From: Thermococcus indicus
GTDB taxonomy: Archaea; Methanobacteriota_B; Thermococci; Thermococcales; Thermococcaceae
Direction of reading: 5' to 3'
DNA: 64,000 bases
Assembly (NCBI RefSeq): GCF_006274605.1
Contig: NZ_CP040846.1
Span: 372,001 to 436,000 of the forward strand
Positions 1 through 7,106 of the stretch are shown piece by piece (position 1 is the stretch's first letter; each line of letters begins with the position of its first letter). A model generated the notes under the pieces. It saw only the letters and a program-made list of their open reading frames with translations, was not told the origin of the DNA and did not search any database. A program made the translations under genes and the position numbers.

Positions 1-220
1 CGCGTATTATTGGGATTTTGCTCTTAAATCTTTCTAACCATCGTGGGTACTCCGGTTTGTACAAGGGGCGTTAGTCTTTGTTAAATCGGCAGGGAGTGGT
101 ATAAATTGTAACGGCTATCGCCTTCGATGTTCTGTTGTGTGTTTTGTAAATAGCCGGGCTCCCCGCTCTGTTCCATTTTGCGTCTGGTGACCATCTTGGG
201 CCGCGACCTCCTGACTCGAC

Positions 221-235
221 CGAAAACTTTTTAAA
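221..235 (+). promoter_or_regulatory. BRE/TATA promoter of the tandem tRNA genes
   Basis: The purine-rich element CGAAAA is followed by CTTTTTAAA, the classic Thermococcales BRE plus TATA box. It lies about 28-40 bases before the first tRNA, which fits a transcript starting close to the tRNA 5' end. No separate promoter is seen in the 13 bases between the two tRNAs, so it probably serves both. Confidence 0.75.
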
Positions 236-262
236 CCCTCCCGCCTCCCTAATCTCGGACAC

Positions 263-340
263 GCCCCGGTGGTGTAGCCCGGTCAATCATGCGGGACTCT
301 CGATCCCGCGACCCGGGTTCAAATCCCGGCCGGGGCACCA
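263..340 (+). tRNA. tRNA-Glu (CTC anticodon)
   Basis: This 78-nt gene folds as a cloverleaf. The acceptor stem GCCCCGG pairs with CCGGGGC, the discriminator is A and the 3' CCA is encoded. The anticodon loop CTCTCGA is closed by CGGGA/TCCCG and gives anticodon CTC, which reads GAG (Glu). The T-arm GGGTTCAAATCCC is canonical. It is followed 13 bases later by tRNA-Ile. Confidence 0.93.
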
Positions 341-353
341 GAATCCTTCTCCT

Positions 354-431
354 GGGCCCGTGGCTCAGCCTGGTCAGAGCGCCCGCCTGATAAGCGGGAG
401 GTCCGGGGTTCGAAGCCCCGCGGGCCCACCA
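354..431 (+). tRNA. tRNA-Ile (GAT anticodon)
   Basis: The acceptor stem GGGCCCG pairs with CGGGCCC, followed by A and an encoded CCA. The anticodon stem CCCGC/GCGGG encloses loop CTGATAA, giving anticodon GAT (Ile, AUC/AUU). The T-arm has GGTTCGAAGCC. It is probably co-transcribed with the upstream tRNA-Glu. Accessory genes and repeats begin directly after its CCA end, as is common next to archaeal tRNAs. Confidence 0.93.
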
Positions 432-434
432 CAA

Positions 435-469
435 GAAACTTTGCGCAAGCAAAGTTTCATCAAAGTTCG
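435..469 (-). repeat. Interspersed hairpin repeat, copy 1
   Basis: A near-perfect hairpin with arms GAAACTTTGC and GCAAAGTTTC is followed by ATCAAAGTTCG. Read on the minus strand, it begins with the same ~20 bases (CGAACTTTGATGAAACTTTG) as the plus-strand copy at 2361. It is one of three copies of a REP-like family in the first 2.5 kb and starts four bases after the tRNA-Ile gene. Confidence 0.65.
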
Positions 470-860
470 TAGCTCTTTCTAAAGTGCTATCGCTCGATTG
501 TGATTCTCGAATTATGGCCCTCACTGATGGAATCCCTGAAAAAGGCTTTTGCTATGGAGCTTTCTCACACTCGACGCCCTTCGGGCGTCTAAAAAAGTTG
601 AACTCAAATTTATATGGGCAATTGGCTGGAATTCACTACTATTTTAATGATTACTTTTGGATGGGAATGTCTGTGTCCTAAGCTTGGAAATGAGGGTTTA
701 ACTCTTTTCGCGAGCCTTTTCCCAAAGGTTCGTTCGCTTCACTGTACCTATTTCCTCATGTGTTCCACCTCTGTATGAATCTTCAATGGCGAGGATGAGT
801 CCTGGATGAAAGATACGATTGAGAGGTTTATTGACGGTTAAGCCCCGCAACTCTTATATA
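470..860. other. Intergenic stretch with no credible gene
   Basis: About 400 bases with low coding character. A short hairpin GACGCCCTTCGGGCGTC followed by TCTAAAAAAG lies near 573-597. The last ~50 bases before 841 read open in one frame and end in a stop, which could be the tail of a lost gene, but no start or family can be assigned. The TATA element of the next gene (CTTATATA) is at about 853-860. Confidence 0.4.
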
Positions 861-867
861 CATCTTT

Positions 868-887
868 GGACATCCCCCATAATGGGG
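868..887 (+). promoter_or_regulatory. Palindrome at the ATPase gene start (operator candidate)
   Basis: The sequence GGACATCCCCCATAATGGGG contains inverted arms CCCC/GGGG around ATAAT, plus an outer GGACA that pairs with TGTCC a few bases later. It lies immediately downstream of the TATA box, where transcription should start, so a bound protein would block initiation. The core CCCCCATAATGGGG recurs behind the gene at 2010-2023. Confidence 0.5.
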
Positions 888-898
888 TGTGTCCAGAC

Positions 899-1987
899 AT
901 GTTGTTTGATGTCCAGCCAAAGACGTCAATTGACGAACTGTTCGGGAGAAGAGCGGAGTATTTGAGCTTTCTTGACGCTATCGAGAAGAGGAGGAACTTC
1001 TTCATAATCACCGGGCCGCGCAGGATAGGAAAGACGAGCTTTCTCTACGCCGCGCTCAACGAGCTTGAAAAGGAGTACGGTATTCCATACGCCGTGATTG
1101 ACGCGAGGGCCGCCACATCCCTAAACTCAAAGTACCCGCAGAGGGTCATTGCCGAGCGTCTGTACAAAGCTATCGCGAGGAAGGGCTTCGTTGGGGGTGT
1201 AATCTCAAGGATAAAAGGGATCAGAATCAGCGGCATTGAAGTTGAGCTGCAGGAAAAGGGCTTTGACATCATAGATGTTCTCTCGGCGATAAACGAGGGG
1301 AACGAGCTCGCTGTGATAGCCTTTGATGAGGCCCAATACCTCCGCTTTTCGAATGAAGACCTCACAAAGCTCTTTGCATGGGTTCTTGACAGCCTTCACA
1401 ACATAGTGCTCGTGTTTACTGGCTCCCAGGTGGGCGTTCTTGAGAACTTCCTTCGCCTTGATGAGGGGGACTCCCCTCTTTTCGGGAGGTACGAGGTGAG
1501 GATAAGCTTACCGCGCTTCAACCCCTCGGAGAGCCTTGAGTTCCTGAGGAGGGGCTTTGAGGAGTACGGGATCGACGTGAACGAGCGGGAACTCCTTCCG
1601 GTGGTGAACACTCTCGATGGGGTTCCAGGGTGGCTTGTTCACTATGGGGCCCACAGAATTGATGGGCTTACTAATGAAGAAGCCATTGAGAAGGTTTTGG
1701 AAAAGGCCATGAAGTACGTGCAAACGGAGTTTGAAGAGTTGGACAAGCTCTCTCCTCGTTATCGTGTTGTGGTAAGGGCGATAGCACGGCTGAGCGAAGG
1801 AAAGGGTTATGCAAGGTGGGAGAGGATAAAGGGACTTGTTGAGGAGGAATTGGGGGAGAAAATGGATGAAAAGGCAATAAGGGGGTACTTATCAAAGCTA
1901 ATGGACTATGGCTTCGTGGAGACGATTGGGTACGGAAAGTATAGAATCCCTGATCCGGTTATGTACCGAGTCTTCAGGAGAATGTGA
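899..1987 (+). CDS. Archaeal AAA-type ATPase (ATPase_2/STAND-like), accessory
   Basis: A 362-residue protein of the archaeal ATPase family found in many lineage-specific copies in Thermococcales; its physiological role is unknown. Walker A GPRRIGKT is at residues 39-46. Walker B appears as a hydrophobic run ending in FDEAQ about 95 residues later. The C-terminal third is winged-helix-like and basic. The frame is open back to a TTG at 866, but the TATA box at 853-860 would place transcription start downstream of it, so ATG 899 is preferred. The gene stands alone and is flanked by palindromes of the same sequence family, which suggests autoregulation or a mobile cassette. Confidence 0.8.
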   Translation: MLFDVQPKTSIDELFGRRAEYLSFLDAIEKRRNFFIITGPRRIGKTSFLYAALNELEKEYGIPYAVIDARAATSLNSKYPQRVIAERLYKAIARKGFVGGVISRIKGIRISGIEVELQEKGFDIIDVLSAINEGNELAVIAFDEAQYLRFSNEDLTKLFAWVLDSLHNIVLVFTGSQVGVLENFLRLDEGDSPLFGRYEVRISLPRFNPSESLEFLRRGFEEYGIDVNERELLPVVNTLDGVPGWLVHYGAHRIDGLTNEEAIEKVLEKAMKYVQTEFEELDKLSPRYRVVVRAIARLSEGKGYARWERIKGLVEEELGEKMDEKAIRGYLSKLMDYGFVETIGYGKYRIPDPVMYRVFRRM

Positions 1988-2000
1988 GAGTATGTACTAT

Positions 2001-2065
2001 TTTGGACGTCCCCCATAATGGGGGACCTCTCATTTCTCCGAGAACATGCACCACTGGGGATGTCC
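2001..2065. repeat. Second palindrome copy and inverted end behind the ATPase gene
   Basis: Bases 2008-2026 form a long palindrome, GTCCCCC-ATAAT-GGGGGAC, sharing 14 bases with the site at the gene's 5' end. Bases 2056-2065 (GGGGATGTCC) are the exact reverse complement of 868-877 (GGACATCCCC), so the ATPase gene is enclosed by 10-bp terminal inverted repeats about 1.2 kb apart. No target duplication was identified. Confidence 0.5.
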
Positions 2066-2106
2066 TCCCTAAAGAACAGGGGAGATAAGGTAAACCTCTG
2101 GGGTGT

Positions 2107-2160
2107 GGGGGCGTTAGCCCCCCAGCAACCTTTGCCGGGCAAAGGTTGACCAAAAGTCTT
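2107..2160 (-). repeat. Interspersed hairpin repeat, copy 2
   Basis: Two hairpins sit in tandem: GGGGGCGTTAGCCCCC (2107-2122), then CAACCTTTGC/GGCAAAGGTTG (2126-2148), followed by ACCAAAAGT. Read on the minus strand this matches the layout of copy 3: ACTTTTGGT, the AAAG-type hairpin, then a GGGGC/GCCCC hairpin. It is AT-poor and has no coding potential. Confidence 0.6.
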
Positions 2161-2360
2161 AACTGCGTAATCTGCTAAAGTGAATTTGTGTGTCTTCTAT
2201 TAAGATTTGAGAGTTTTGACTGGGTTTTATTTCAATAAGTCAATTTTGTTTTTGGTTTTCCTATTGTTTTAGCGCCCGGAGGGCGCTGTTGGAGTGAAAC
2301 CATGTGAGAGTGAATGTTATGTGGATAAACCCTTTGGAGAAGACCATCAACGAGGACACA
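2161..2360. other. AT-rich intergenic stretch
   Basis: No gene or RNA is recognised. A small palindrome GCGCCCGGAGGGCGC is centred near 2279. The stretch separates the second and third copies of the hairpin repeat. Confidence 0.4.
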
Positions 2361-2417
2361 CGAACTTTGATGAAACTTTGCGCAGACAAAGTTTCTTGCA
2401 GGGGCGAAGCCCCTGCA
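2361..2417 (+). repeat. Interspersed hairpin repeat, copy 3
   Basis: CGAACTTTGATGAAACTTTG leads into the hairpin GAAACTTTG/CAAAGTTTC. A second strong hairpin, TGCAGGGGCGAAGCCCCTGCA (2397-2417), follows. This is the plus-strand version of the element seen on the minus strand at 435-469 and 2107-2160. The three copies frame the ATPase gene and the promoter of the next regulator. Confidence 0.6.
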
Positions 2418-2465
2418 TTCCACCGTATCAAGAATTGTGTAGTGTCCATCCCTTTAACCTCTCCC

Positions 2466-2504
2466 GAAAATTTTATTAAGAAAGTTACTATAATGGTCAC
2501 TATA
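2466..2504 (+). promoter_or_regulatory. Promoter with tandem half-sites before the AbiEi-like gene
   Basis: A TATA-like AAAATTTTATT at 2467-2477 is followed by the direct repeat GTTACTATA (2484-2492) and GTCACTATA (2496-2504), which runs into the ATG at 2504. The TATA-to-ATG distance of about 30 bases and the lack of a Shine-Dalgarno suggest a leaderless mRNA. The repeats lie where an autoregulator would bind. Confidence 0.45.
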
Positions 2505-3295
2505 TGCAGAAAAATTACTACCTCACAAAAACTGAACAGGACATAATGAGGGTGATACGGGGAGCGGATATTGTGAGTGCTGACGAGATTAGAGAGCTCC
2601 TTCCCGGTCTCAGTAGGGGAATGCTTAAAAAGGTCCTTTGGAGCCTCTCGAAAAAGGGCTACCTCACAAGGCTGAAGAAAGGCCTCTACCTCGTCAATGA
2701 ACATCCTGGAAAGCCCTCAATAAAAAACCCTTACAGGATAGCCCTCGCCATATTCCCGGGATACATAGCCTTCTCTTCCGCCCTGAGACTTTACGACCTA
2801 CTCGACTACGAGCCGTTCACAATATTCGTGGCCACACCGAGAAAATCCGGTGAGAGGGCCGTTGGGGAGTACACGATCAAGGCCATTGCCTTGGGGGAAA
2901 AGGCCACAGGAATGACGCTTAAGGATGGAGTTTACACTTCCACCCTTGCAAAGACTTTCTTCGACTGCTTCTACAAGCCGAGATACTGCGGAGGCTACCC
3001 CGAGATAACCAAGGCCCTCTACGAGGCCGAAAAACTCGACTGGGATGAATTCTTGAGCTACTTCGAACGCTTTGCCAGCGACTCCCTCTGCCAAAGGACT
3101 GGCTACGTTCTGGAGCTCCTCAAGGACGAGTTGGGGGTCGACATCCCAGAGAGAGTTCTTGACTATCTAAGGGGCAGGGTTAAAAGCTGGACGAAGCTCG
3201 TTCCAACTTTTCCCTCCTGCGGAAGGGGCATTGGGGGGTGGAAAGTGATAGACAACCTTGGAAAGGAAAAGATACTGGGGTGGGTCTATGGATGA
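2504..3295 (+). CDS. AbiEi-like transcriptional regulator/antitoxin
   Basis: A 263-residue protein with an N-terminal winged helix (about residues 5-60: TEQDIMRVIR, LSKKGYLTRLKKGLYLV) and a C-terminal domain typical of type IV AbiEi antitoxins (PF13338-like). In the family it represses its own promoter and neutralises an AbiEii nucleotidyltransferase encoded directly downstream. Here the downstream frame opens with an overlapping ATG at 3288 but stops after 20 codons, so the toxin is absent. The ATG at 2504 has no Shine-Dalgarno, in keeping with a leaderless message. Confidence 0.75.
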   Translation: MQKNYYLTKTEQDIMRVIRGADIVSADEIRELLPGLSRGMLKKVLWSLSKKGYLTRLKKGLYLVNEHPGKPSIKNPYRIALAIFPGYIAFSSALRLYDLLDYEPFTIFVATPRKSGERAVGEYTIKAIALGEKATGMTLKDGVYTSTLAKTFFDCFYKPRYCGGYPEITKALYEAEKLDWDEFLSYFERFASDSLCQRTGYVLELLKDELGVDIPERVLDYLRGRVKSWTKLVPTFPSCGRGIGGWKVIDNLGKEKILGWVYG

Positions 3296-3350
3296 TACGG
3301 AAATTTTGAAGCTCAGAATTGAAGAACTGGGTCGAGTGCTTTCATTGTAG
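3288..3350 (+). pseudogene. Truncated start of a gene partnered with the AbiEi-like regulator
   Basis: An ATG overlaps the regulator's last codons (ATGGATGA) and encodes 20 residues, MDDTEILKLRIEELGRVLSL, before a stop. The 4-8 base overlap is the usual arrangement of an abiEi-abiEii operon. The rest of a nucleotidyltransferase is missing, because the zinc-ribbon gene promoter begins almost at once. This is inferred from position; the fragment is too short to assign by sequence. Confidence 0.45.
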
Positions 3351-3367
3351 TTCGCGCCTTTCCCCAG

Positions 3368-3383
3368 AGAAAGGTTTATAAGC
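3368..3383 (+). promoter_or_regulatory. BRE/TATA promoter of the zinc-ribbon/aEF1B operon
   Basis: AGAAAGGTTTATAAGC is a strong BRE plus TATA match 55-70 bases before the first start codon. It should drive both the zinc-ribbon gene and the aEF1B gene 26 bases behind it. Confidence 0.7.
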
Positions 3384-3438
3384 CAACCCCCGCAATGCCC
3401 ACCAGTGATTAAAACCACCTTTCTTGGAGGTGTTCGCA

Positions 3439-3618
3439 GTGGAAGCCAAGTTCGAGATACCCGTATGCACATCATGCGGAAAGGAGATAACCCCTAGGGA
3501 GCACGCCACTCACTTCGTCTGCCCGAACTGCGGCGAGGAGATAATCTGGCGCTGCGAAAGCTGCAGGGTCCTCTCAGTCCCCTACAAGTGCCCCAAGTGC
3601 GGCTGGGAGGGGCCGTGA
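3439..3618 (+). CDS. Small zinc-ribbon protein (HVO_2753-like family)
   Basis: A 59-residue protein with four CxxC pairs (CTSCG, CPNCG, CESC, CPKCG) able to bind two zinc ions. Short proteins of this family occur in most archaea beside the aEF1B gene and are annotated as zinc finger or RNA-binding proteins of unclear role. The start is GTG 3439, seven bases after GGAGGTG; the frame is open to an upstream TTG at 3424 that overlaps the ribosome-binding site and is rejected. It forms an operon with the next gene. Confidence 0.88.
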   Translation: MEAKFEIPVCTSCGKEITPREHATHFVCPNCGEEIIWRCESCRVLSVPYKCPKCGWEGP

Positions 3619-3644
3619 GTTAGGCTGATTTGGAGGTGAAAAAG

Positions 3645-3920
3645 ATGAGCGACTTCAACCTCGTTGGTGTCATTAAGGTCATGCCGACCGATCCGGATGT
3701 CAACCTCGACGAGCTCGAGGAGAAGCTGAAAGCTGTCATCCCCGAGAAGTTCGGCCTCGCCAAGGTCGAGCGCGAGCCCATAGCTTTCGGTCTCGTCGCC
3801 CTCAAGTTCTACGTCCTCGGAAGGGACGAGGAGGGCTACTCCTACGACGCCGTCGCCGACCTCTTCCGCGAGGTCGAGAACGTCGAGAGCGCGGAAGTTG
3901 AGACCGTCTCGAGGATCTGA
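3645..3920 (+). CDS. ef1b: Elongation factor 1-beta (aEF1B)
   Basis: A 91-residue protein starting MSDFNLVGVIKVMPTDPDVN, the full archaeal aEF1B length with its ferredoxin-like fold. It exchanges GDP for GTP on aEF1A during translation elongation. GGAGGTGA lies six bases before ATG 3645. It is the second gene of an operon with the zinc-ribbon protein, an arrangement conserved in archaea. Confidence 0.95.
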   Translation: MSDFNLVGVIKVMPTDPDVNLDELEEKLKAVIPEKFGLAKVEREPIAFGLVALKFYVLGRDEEGYSYDAVADLFREVENVESAEVETVSRI

Positions 3921-4033
3921 ATTCTCTTCTCTTCCTTTGATTTGGATAGTTGCTGTTTTCCTGTTCTGTACTCGCAGTATCTACCATTGCTTGTTATGAA
4001 CGCTGTTGGATGGTGTCCTCATTCCGAGGTAAT

Positions 4034-4100
4034 GTGCCAAAAATCAAAAAGTTTTTATAAAACCTTTAACAATTTTGGCACGATGGTTAGCATGCTAACC
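4034..4100 (+). promoter_or_regulatory. Operator-rich promoter of the HTH/nucleotidyltransferase operon
   Basis: A perfect 9-bp inverted repeat, GTGCCAAAA (4034-4042) and TTTTGGCAC (4073-4081), brackets the TATA element TTTTTATAAAA near 4052-4062. A second, perfect 16-bp palindrome GGTTAGCATGCTAACC (4085-4100) covers the start codon. Both are where a winged-helix autorepressor would act. The HTH protein encoded directly downstream is the obvious candidate, by inference. Confidence 0.6.
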
Positions 4101-5039
4101 AGGGCAGAGCTCAGGGTTCTCTCAGTCCTGCATGGGCCGACCACTCTCAAAGAACTCTCTGGGCAGCTCGGGGTTTCCCGCTCTCGCCTTTCGATAATCG
4201 CCCGTTCCCTAGAACGAAAGGGCCTTATTGAGCGGCAGAAAGACGGAAAGGAGATTCTACTCATTCCTTCCAGCTCCAAGCCCCTTGAACTCTTCCACGA
4301 GCTTCTAACGAGGTTTCCCCATGTTGACTCCATCTCTCTCTTGGCAGGTAGAAAGCTTAAGGTCATAGGCGGAATGGCCGTTGAGGAGCCTAGGCCGGTG
4401 TGGGAAATCTCCCTGAGATCCAACGTTAACCGCTACACAGTGCACCACGTCCTAACGGAGCTGATGGAAAGGCTCATCGTCGGGAAAAACGAGAAGGGGT
4501 ACTTTATTGCGGAACGGTTTTCTCTCGTCAAAGAGTTCGCCGACGAATACTTTCGCCTGCAGAACTCAATAAAGGCAAAGAGCTTCAGCCATGATTCGGT
4601 AATCCTCTGGAACGGCGTTAATGAGTTCATCCTTGCTACGAGAAGCTTCAAGGGCTTGGCGGTAGATTCCTTCCAGCTTACCGGCCTCTCCCGCTTTTCA
4701 AGCTATGGTCTCAGCGTAATCTCAGGGGGAGTTTACCACTATTACTGGCCTTCCAGGGAGATAACGCTCGAAGAGGTCATTGTTCATACACTGGCAGTTG
4801 GAGCTGGCGCGAGGGAGCTCCTCTACGTCGTAACCATCCTAAAGGTCAGAGGATTTAACGTTGAGCGGCTCAGACGTCTGGCCATTAAGTTTGATGTCCT
4901 CGGAGTCGTTGACGATATTATTGAGTATCTTGGCGGAAAAGAGAAAGGCTATCCGTTCCCTTCCAGGGATGAAGTTGAGGAGCTCTGCCGTCAGTACTTT
5001 GGAGGCCCCAAAAATGATAACGAGGGAAAGATTGGTTGA
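4083..5039 (+). CDS. Winged-helix transcriptional regulator, paired with a nucleotidyltransferase
   Basis: A 318-residue protein with a clear N-terminal wHTH (LRVLSVLHGPTTLKELSGQL, then SRSRLSIIARSLERKGLIER, about residues 8-52) and a second wHTH-like segment near 100-150. The C-terminal half resembles regulators paired with nucleotidyltransferases. ATG 4083 is chosen because it follows the TATA box by about 25-30 bases; a 47-codon upstream extension is not credible. Its 3' end overlaps the nucleotidyltransferase gene by 26 bases. The pair resembles an AbiE/MNT-type toxin-antitoxin module. Confidence 0.7.
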   Translation: MVSMLTRAELRVLSVLHGPTTLKELSGQLGVSRSRLSIIARSLERKGLIERQKDGKEILLIPSSSKPLELFHELLTRFPHVDSISLLAGRKLKVIGGMAVEEPRPVWEISLRSNVNRYTVHHVLTELMERLIVGKNEKGYFIAERFSLVKEFADEYFRLQNSIKAKSFSHDSVILWNGVNEFILATRSFKGLAVDSFQLTGLSRFSSYGLSVISGGVYHYYWPSREITLEEVIVHTLAVGAGARELLYVVTILKVRGFNVERLRRLAIKFDVLGVVDDIIEYLGGKEKGYPFPSRDEVEELCRQYFGGPKNDNEGKIG

Positions 5040-5757
5040 AGAGTTTGCCCTGCTGGACGAGAAAGCAACTCTATTGGCCTCTCGGGGAGTTATTCCCGAG
5101 GAAATAAGGCTTTACCTTATAGGTGGTGGCAATCTTGCTTTGAGGGGCATAAAAGACGCCACTGCAGACGTAGATGTAGTGGTCGAGAACGTTCGAGTTC
5201 TGGGGTCCCTTGATGAAGTTCTTACGAATCCCTCGCCTGAACTTAAAGTGGGCCCGGGTGTCAGGGTTATCTACGTGAAGACGGTTGAGCACGGATACAA
5301 AGTTAAACTGGGGGCCGTTTCGGTTTATAAAAAGCTTGACCCGGAGATGCGTGATTTCAACATGGATGTCTTTGTGAAGAGAGTCCTAAGAGGGCTCACA
5401 CTGTCGGAGGGTATGAAAAACCGCTCGGTACTTCCCGGCGAGTTTGAGGATTTCGAAACCCTTAAGGTTAGGCTGGTGTCCCTTGAGGACATTTTCCTGT
5501 TCAAAGGAGTTACCTCTCTCGGCAGAGCCAAGGACGTTGATGATCTGCTTCGCCTGCTTGAGCATGGTGTTGATTTTGAGGTAATGCTTGGTGAGCTTAA
5601 TCATCAAAGAACGATCATTGAGCCGGAGAGATTTGAATGGCTTGTGGGGCTTCTTCACGAGAAGGCGGTGATCCTCAGAAAGATACTCGCGGAAAAAGGA
5701 CTCAGAAGCAGGGCCTTGGATAAGTTTATTAAGGAGCTGGAGCTCTCTTTTGTTTAA
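5014..5757 (+). CDS. Nucleotidyltransferase (DUF6036-like), likely toxin or effector of a TA-type pair
   Basis: A 247-residue protein. Near residue 35 it has the polymerase-beta-type signature GGGNLALRG followed by the acidic pair DVDVVV, the metal-binding motif hGG...DxD. GGAGG at 5001-5005 precedes ATG 5014 by eight bases, inside the upstream gene, so the two are translationally coupled. Members of this group act in type IV-like toxin-antitoxin pairs or as uncharacterised nucleotidyltransferases; the substrate is unknown. The frame is also open upstream to 4861, but that overlaps the regulator and is rejected. Confidence 0.72.
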   Translation: MITRERLVEEFALLDEKATLLASRGVIPEEIRLYLIGGGNLALRGIKDATADVDVVVENVRVLGSLDEVLTNPSPELKVGPGVRVIYVKTVEHGYKVKLGAVSVYKKLDPEMRDFNMDVFVKRVLRGLTLSEGMKNRSVLPGEFEDFETLKVRLVSLEDIFLFKGVTSLGRAKDVDDLLRLLEHGVDFEVMLGELNHQRTIIEPERFEWLVGLLHEKAVILRKILAEKGLRSRALDKFIKELELSFV

Positions 5758-5770
5758 ATGAAAAAGAAAC

Positions 5771-6796
5771 TCAGAGCCCCAAGCTCAAACTCAGCTTCGG
5801 CCTCTTCCACTCGTCGAGTATAGCTTTTAACTCCTCGTTCTCCACCCTGGAATACAGCTCATCAAAGCGCTCCTTCGCACCCTCTTCTCCAGCCTTCCAC
5901 CGCGCCAGTTCTCCTATGGCTCTGAAGAAGTACACCGTATCGTCCTCAAAGAGCTCTGCAAAGGCCTCCATGTTCTCCGCTACAACGCCGTAGGAACCCT
6001 CGTTGAAGAGCCCCTCTATGAAGTCAACCAACGTGTCAAAGACGAGGCCGAAAATCTCGTCGCTCGTATCGACGGCCTTAAGGAGCGCGTCCCTTATGGC
6101 CCTGAAGGTCTTTCCGTACTCCTCCCTGCCCGCGAATATCTCCGCCTCCACCAGCCTGGCATTGACCTCTATCTCGTCCTCCCGGGGTTTCCTGAGAACC
6201 TCTCCTATCAGCGCCTCTGCAGCATCGTAGTCGCCGAGCTCGTATCTGAAGTGCGCCAAGTCGAGCAGGCTTATCATGTGGTTCTTCTCGTCGTTGAGCC
6301 TCTCGAAGATCTCCCTCGCGCGCTCCATGAGCTTTATAGCCTTCTCGGTCTCGCCAATCTCGTCGTAGTTCACCGCAATGTTGGCCAGCGTAAGCGCTAT
6401 CTCCCTCTCGTTCTTGAGGACTTCCTCCTCCAGCTTGAGGAGCTCCTCGTAGGTCTCTATCGCCTTCTCCGGCATGCCGAAGTGCTCGTAGGCATCGGCC
6501 AGGTAGTAGAGAGCCGTCGCGTACTCCTCCGGGTCGTCCTTCCTCCTCTCGGCTATCCTCCTGTAAAGCCATATCCCCGCATCGGTATCATCAAGGTGCG
6601 CGTAGACGTGGGCTATCTCATGGACAAGCTCGTAGGGATCATCGCAGTCGACAACAACCCCCTCAAGCCTCCCCAGCTCGCGCCTGAGAACCTCCTCATC
6701 TTCGATGGCCTCAATGTAATCGTCAAAGAGCTCCAGGAGCCTCTCACAGTCCTTCGCGGTGAGGGCATTCTCCCATTCGGCCTTGATGTCGCCCAT
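5771..6796 (-). CDS. TPR-repeat protein
   Basis: A 341-residue, highly acidic, all-helical protein with at least five tetratricopeptide repeats (for example AIWLYRRIAERRKDDPEEYA, KAIETYEELLKLEEEVLKNE, KAIKLMERAREIFERLNDEK). Such proteins are protein-interaction scaffolds in Thermococcales; no partner is evident. ATG 6796 is preferred over GTG 6802 because GGTGAT lies six bases before it. It converges with the nucleotidyltransferase gene with 13 bases between the stop codons. Confidence 0.8.
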   Translation of the reverse strand: MGDIKAEWENALTAKDCERLLELFDDYIEAIEDEEVLRRELGRLEGVVVDCDDPYELVHEIAHVYAHLDDTDAGIWLYRRIAERRKDDPEEYATALYYLADAYEHFGMPEKAIETYEELLKLEEEVLKNEREIALTLANIAVNYDEIGETEKAIKLMERAREIFERLNDEKNHMISLLDLAHFRYELGDYDAAEALIGEVLRKPREDEIEVNARLVEAEIFAGREEYGKTFRAIRDALLKAVDTSDEIFGLVFDTLVDFIEGLFNEGSYGVVAENMEAFAELFEDDTVYFFRAIGELARWKAGEEGAKERFDELYSRVENEELKAILDEWKRPKLSLSLGL

Positions 6797-7019
6797 TTTC
6801 ACATCACCGGGTTTAGGTTCGCCGAACGGGTTAAAAAGCTATGCTATCCCCTCGGTGGGACCTCACTGAATTTCGTCATAATTTGGCTGTCTTGTTTGAA
6901 CATGCGACAGTTATCTGGCACATTAACCCGAGGTATCCACATTCGTTGTCATTTTGATTGCCTTTCGACCAAAATATTCGAACAAAATTTGAATTTTAAC
7001 CGTTTGCCTGCAGTGGCTA

Positions 7020-7099
7020 TGGATAAAATGTCCAGTAATTCAAGGGGAAGGGTTATAGACCACGAACCCAATCCAAACACCTGGACAATTTATCCAGGT
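7020..7099 (+). promoter_or_regulatory. Promoter of nrdD with two related palindromes
   Basis: TGGATAAAATGTCCA (7020-7034) and ACCTGGACAATTTATCCAGGT (7079-7099) share the core GGA-YA...TR-TCC, in opposite orientation. They flank a TATA-like GGGTTATAGACC at about 7049-7060, and the second overlaps the ribosome-binding site. Paired sites around the TATA of an anaerobic ribonucleotide reductase operon suggest a dedicated repressor, which is not identified. Confidence 0.5.
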
Positions 7100-7106
7100 G
7101 ATGCCC

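Noticed and set aside
1-220. Left edge examined for the end of a gene
   Set aside because: No open frame with coding character reaches the edge; only the tRNA promoter is recognisable nearby.
484-681. 65-codon ORF behind the tRNAs
   Set aside because: No ribosome-binding site, unusual composition and a hairpin inside; not supported.
3942-4082. 47-codon N-terminal extension of the HTH gene
   Set aside because: Covers the promoter, inverted repeats and TATA; Cys/aromatic-rich and not protein-like.
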